From Lentzea albidocapillata (GTDB lineage Bacteria; Actinomycetota; Actinomycetes; Mycobacteriales; Pseudonocardiaceae), in contig NZ_JOEA01000005.1 of assembly GCF_000719115.1 (NCBI RefSeq), positions 248,001 through 312,000 of the forward strand: DNA of 64,000 nucleotides. Direction: 5' to 3'. Made by a program: the position numbers and the translations under genes. The notes under the pieces are model-generated. The model did no database searches and was not told the origin of the DNA. It saw nothing but the letters and a program-made list of their open reading frames with translations. Numbering within the stretch: the first letter of the stretch is position 1; each line of letters starts with the position of its first letter. This document shows positions 60,841-64,000 of the stretch, one piece after another.

Positions 60841-61767
60841 ATGCGCCTGTTCCCGCTCGCCGTCGCCGCCGCGCTGACGATCTCGCTCGCCACCCCGGCG
60901 GTCGCGACCCCAGCTGCCCCGAAGATCGCCACCTACAACGTCTTCATGCTGTCGCGGAACCTCTACCCGAACTGGGGCCAGGTGGCCCGCGCCGACCTGA
61001 TCGACAGCACCGGTGTGCTGAACGGCCAGGACGTCGTCGTGCTCAACGAGGCCTTCGACAACGCCGCCTCGGACCGGCTGCTGGCGAACCTGCGCGACAC
61101 CTACCCGTACCAGACGCCGGTGCTGGGCCGCAGCAAGGCCGGGTGGGACGTGACGAGCGGGAGGTACAGCGACTCGACGCCGGAGGACGGCGGTGTCGCG
61201 GTGCTGAGCCGGTGGCCGATCACCACGCGGGTCCAGCACGTCTACGCGGACGGCTGCGGCGCGGACTGGTTCTCCAACAAGGGGTTCGCGTACGTGCGGA
61301 TCGAGGCGCCGACCGGGCCGCTGCACGTCATCGGAACGCACATGCAGGCCGAGGACTCGACCTGCACCAGCGCGCCGGGCGGGTACCGGGCGAAGCAGCG
61401 GGCCGAGATCAGGGCGTTCCTGACCGCGCGGAACATCCCTGCGGCCGAGCCCGTGTACGTGGCGGGCGACCTGAACGTGGTCAAGGCCGGTGACGAGTTC
61501 CCGCGGATGGTGTCGGAACTGGGCGCGCAGACGCCCGAGGTGGGTGGGCACCCGTTCTCGTGGGACTGCGCGGACAACAGCGTCTGCCGCGACCAGTACG
61601 GGCCGGAGTACGCGTCCGAGCACCTCGACTACGTGCTGACCATCCAGGGACCCTTGCTGCGCAACGAGACGCGGCGCGTGAAGAGTCCTGAGTGGTCGAT
61701 CTGGTCATGGGGACGCAAGTACACCTTCAACGACCTGTCCGACCACTACCCGGTCTTCGCTAGCTGA
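60841..61767 (+). CDS. Secreted sphingomyelinase-like phosphodiesterase
   Basis: 308 aa with a signal peptide (MRLFPLAVAAALTISLATPAVA, cleaved near residue 23). The mature part is an endonuclease/exonuclease/phosphatase (DNase I-like) domain of the bacterial sphingomyelinase C type: KIATYNVFMLSR, VVVLNEAFDN (metal Glu), VIGTHMQAED, VAGDLNVVK, and the terminal DLSDHYPVFA (catalytic Asp-His). These residues set the Mg2+ site and general base. Bacterial homologues cleave sphingomyelin to phosphocholine and ceramide; related activity on other phospholipids is possible. The 3' end overlaps the convergent small gene by 8 bp. Confidence 0.9.
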   Translation: MRLFPLAVAAALTISLATPAVATPAAPKIATYNVFMLSRNLYPNWGQVARADLIDSTGVLNGQDVVVLNEAFDNAASDRLLANLRDTYPYQTPVLGRSKAGWDVTSGRYSDSTPEDGGVAVLSRWPITTRVQHVYADGCGADWFSNKGFAYVRIEAPTGPLHVIGTHMQAEDSTCTSAPGGYRAKQRAEIRAFLTARNIPAAEPVYVAGDLNVVKAGDEFPRMVSELGAQTPEVGGHPFSWDCADNSVCRDQYGPEYASEHLDYVLTIQGPLLRNETRRVKSPEWSIWSWGRKYTFNDLSDHYPVFAS

Positions 61768-62071
61768 GCATGGGCGCGACTGTCAGGCCGAGTTCGGGCA
61801 TGCCCAGCCAGTCCAGAGTGGCGCCCGACTCGGCCAGCTTGATCCGCACGGCGTAGACGCTGAGCAGCAGGGCCTGCACCGAGTCCACGCCGTACGCGGC
61901 GCTGACGGCCTCGTCGCTGAGACCCACGATCTGATGTGGACACTGCCAGTCGCCGTTACTGCTCAACGGGTCCGGGCGCGGGGCACCGAACCTGATCACC
62001 ACCTCGAAGCGTGATCCGTCCGGTGCCTTGCCCTCGATCTGCCGTTCCGCGACGACGACTCCCAGGTCCAT
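61760..62071 (-). CDS. Small conserved protein (DUF6968-like)
   Basis: 103 aa from ATG 62071 (MDLGVVVAERQIEGK); longer frames overlap the upstream gene. It has a beta-rich start (FEVVIRFGAPRPDP) with a Cys in WQCPHQIVGL, then a helical half (ADSVQALLLSVYAVR-like). The pattern fits the actinobacterial DUF6968 family as I remember it; no function is known. It lies 5 bp after the HEAT-like gene and is probably co-transcribed. Confidence 0.6.
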   Translation of the reverse strand: MDLGVVVAERQIEGKAPDGSRFEVVIRFGAPRPDPLSSNGDWQCPHQIVGLSDEAVSAAYGVDSVQALLLSVYAVRIKLAESGATLDWLGMPELGLTVAPMLS

Positions 62072-62076
62072 GCGGT

Positions 62077-64000
62077 TCAGCCTAGTGCGTTCACCAGCCT
62101 CCGGGCTTGGACGACCGTCTTGCTGGAACCCTTGCGGGCCGCCACCTCCGCGAGACCGTCGACGGTGCCGCCCGGCTTGAGCCGCTGGGCCAGTTCGACC
62201 GCGAGCTCGACCAGGTCCGCGGCCCTGTTGTGCGACCACACCTTCGGCAGCGCGGCCTGCAGCAAACCCCAGATCTGCGCTGCGGCACCAGAGCGTGCCG
62301 TATCGCGAAGACACGGCGCGACGCGGTTCAGCGCGAGTTCGCCACGTTCGAGCAGCAGGCCGACGACCTCGCCCAGCGCCTTGCCGTCGAACTGGTCGCG
62401 AGCCGCGAGGATCAGCAACGCGTCGACTGCGTGGGCGCGGCCGACCGTTCCCTCAGCGCCGAGCCCGTAGGCGAGCGCCAGGCACGTGGCGACGCCGATC
62501 GGGCCTTGTATCTCGGCGAGTGCCGGGAGCAACGCGCCATCGTCGCCCTTCGACTCGCAACGGCTCGCGAGGTGCGCCACCAGATGCGCGGCGACGACCT
62601 CGCGTTGCACCGGCAGGACAGCAGGCCAGCACGGGAGCATGGCCTCCCAGTCGTTGTACCCGTACCAGTACCGCTCCGGGTCGGACAGGCCAGGCGTGAG
62701 CGTCACGAACAGCCGCTTCTCCTCACGCTGCCGGGTGAGGTAACCGCTGGAGGTCGAACGGGTGCGTTCCACCAGTTCGACGGCAGGGTCGGAGAAGCCG
62801 GTGAGCCACTCGCGCAGCAGTGATCCCGCGGTGCCGCGCAGCGACGCGAAGTCCTCGGGCCGGGTGTCACGCGGTAGCCGGCGGTAGGCCTGCCTGAGAT
62901 CCAGCGGCCACGGTTCCCACTCCTCCGCCTCGGCTTTCGCGAGCCGTTCGAGGAGTGTTCCCGGGTCGAGCAGGCCGGACATCTCGGTGGGAGTGGACAG
63001 CAGGAACGGGCGCGGTGACCTGACCAGTCCCCTGGCGATCTCGCGCAGCCTCTTGGCGAGGAGTTGACTGGGCGTGCCAGGCACGGCGCCCTTCAACACC
63101 GGCGTCAGCTGTTCCATCTGACCGAGCGGCTCCGCGGGCACGGGCACGGCGGCGATGATCGAGAAGAACATCGACCTGCAGTCGGGCGAAGGGCGGTCGA
63201 GATAGGCCTGCAGGTCGAGGCGGTTCCTGATCCACGGGTACTTGTCGTAGATCGGCCCGAACGCGTTCGCGACCGCTTCCCTGTCCTGCCAGGCGAACCT
63301 GACCACGGCTTCGAGGATCCGTTCCACGGTGACCGGGTCGGCGTAGGCCGTGTTGCGGCCGAACAGCCCGTGTACCTCGCCGGTCAGCTCGTCCAGCGTG
63401 GCGATCGGGTCCGGCCACGGACGCGGCGTGAACGGTGCGAGCTCGAACGCCTCCTCCGCGACCGTCTCGGCGCCGAGCTGGGCGGCGAGATCGGCGGGCA
63501 GTTGCTCGGCGAGTGCGACCAGCTCGGTCCGGGTGGTGTCGCTGATCTTCGCCTGGTGCCTGGCGATCAGCTTGACCGCTTGACCGCGCAGGTCGTCGGA
63601 CTCGTGCGCGAACAGCTCCGCGACGGTCAGCACGACCTCGTCCGGAGTGGACTTCGCGTGTTTGCCGAGCCACGTGAGCTGGGCGCGGATGAGCTTCTTC
63701 TCGGTACGGCCGAAGACCCACCGGCTCGCGTCGGCGAGCAGGTCGAAGCTGAGCTTCCCCGCTTCGTCCAACGACTTCAGCCGGTCCTGCGCGAGGGTGG
63801 CGACCGTCGAGCGCGAGTCGGGCAGCATCGCGACGTAGTCCCGTGCGTGCTCGGCGGTCTCGTCCAGCGTCACGTCGAGAGTCTTGTGCAACGCGAGGAA
63901 ACCCTCCATCTCCGTAGCGCCGCCACCCTGCTGGAGCCGGGCCAGGCAGCCGTCGAGGAGCACCCGCCGGTCGGCCCGCTCGCACAGGAACCGCTGCCAC
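62077..64000 (-). CDS. HEAT-like repeat protein (DUF6493-like), 5' end outside window
   Basis: The frame is open to the right edge. The apparent GTG start at 63963 is internal, since the upstream codons read WQRFLCERADRR in the same style. At least 640 aa remain, mostly alpha-helical with HEAT/ARM-like repeats in the N-terminal part (LLADASRWVFGRTEKKL, LTVAELFAHESDDLRGQAVK) and a mixed middle (ERYWYGYNDWEAMLP). This matches my recollection of DUF6493, a family often next to SWIM zinc-finger genes in actinomycetes, which would lie beyond the window. Function unknown; a scaffold role is inferred. Confidence 0.6.
   Translation of the reverse strand, partial: WQRFLCERADRRVLLDGCLARLQQGGGATEMEGFLALHKTLDVTLDETAEHARDYVAMLPDSRSTVATLAQDRLKSLDEAGKLSFDLLADASRWVFGRTEKKLIRAQLTWLGKHAKSTPDEVVLTVAELFAHESDDLRGQAVKLIARHQAKISDTTRTELVALAEQLPADLAAQLGAETVAEEAFELAPFTPRPWPDPIATLDELTGEVHGLFGRNTAYADPVTVERILEAVVRFAWQDREAVANAFGPIYDKYPWIRNRLDLQAYLDRPSPDCRSMFFSIIAAVPVPAEPLGQMEQLTPVLKGAVPGTPSQLLAKRLREIARGLVRSPRPFLLSTPTEMSGLLDPGTLLERLAKAEAEEWEPWPLDLRQAYRRLPRDTRPEDFASLRGTAGSLLREWLTGFSDPAVELVERTRSTSSGYLTRQREEKRLFVTLTPGLSDPERYWYGYNDWEAMLPCWPAVLPVQREVVAAHLVAHLASRCESKGDDGALLPALAEIQGPIGVATCLALAYGLGAEGTVGRAHAVDALLILAARDQFDGKALGEVVGLLLERGELALNRVAPCLRDTARSGAAAQIWGLLQAALPKVWSHNRAADLVELAVELAQRLKPGGTVDGLAEVAARKGSSKTVVQARRLVNALG

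Overview
This 64 kb window is chromosomal DNA of a high-GC filamentous actinomycete. Codon use has strong G/C third-position bias, there are many GTG starts, and the gene families are typical of actinomycetes: an SSI-type protease inhibitor, a CebR-type operator, ROK, TetR, LysR and MerR regulators, macrolide-type glycosyltransferases and large modular synthases. A member of the Pseudonocardiales (Lentzea/Saccharothrix type) is my best guess, by inference only. I see no rRNA, tRNA, CRISPR array or intact transposase.

Layout. 0-6.7 kb: the end of a large glycosyltransferase-like, possibly toxin-like protein with a downstream HTH gene, an MFS exporter, a membrane-anchored repeat protein, and a SRPBCC/NmrA pair. 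6.7-17.1 kb: one giant exported RTX (calcium-binding repeat) protein of about 3,468 aa. 17.4-27.7 kb: mostly exported functions, namely a secretory lipase, a Ca2+/H+ antiporter, an SSI-type inhibitor, an M15 peptidase, a lipoprotein, a subtilase and a GH3 beta-glucosidase under a CebR-like box, with TetR and LysR regulators between them.

27.7-42.4 kb: a seven-gene minus-strand operon in which every neighbouring pair overlaps. It encodes a PUFA/enediyne-like iterative synthase split over two proteins (NMO-NMO-KS-AT-ACP-ACP-KR and KS-AT-DH-PPTase-like), a free ACP, an alpha/beta hydrolase, a GT1 glycosyltransferase, a membrane-tethered methyltransferase and a degenerate galactokinase-like GHMP protein. 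The likely product is a glycosylated secondary lipid or polyketide.

42.7-51.8 kb: small regulators and enzymes (aminoglycoside-phosphotransferase-like, MerR/thioredoxin pair, DUF1479/ROK pair, methyltransferase/DUF1684 pair, XRE-cupin regulator). Gene decay is unusually frequent here: a truncated APH duplicate, an ABC-permease tail, an MFS gene with an internal deletion, and a frameshifted FAD monooxygenase.

51.8-60.8 kb: the most unusual region. After about 500 bp of non-coding DNA, a 2,050-aa two-module NTPase and a coiled-coil beta-CASP metallo-beta-lactamase nuclease are translationally coupled (ATGA). I recognise no described system with this composition. A switch-like ATPase paired with a nuclease suggests defence or RNA surveillance. 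The pair ends in a structured repeat that has a second copy at 21.9 kb.

60.8-64 kb: a secreted sphingomyelinase-like phosphodiesterase, a small conserved protein, and the C-terminal part of a HEAT-like protein that runs off the right edge.
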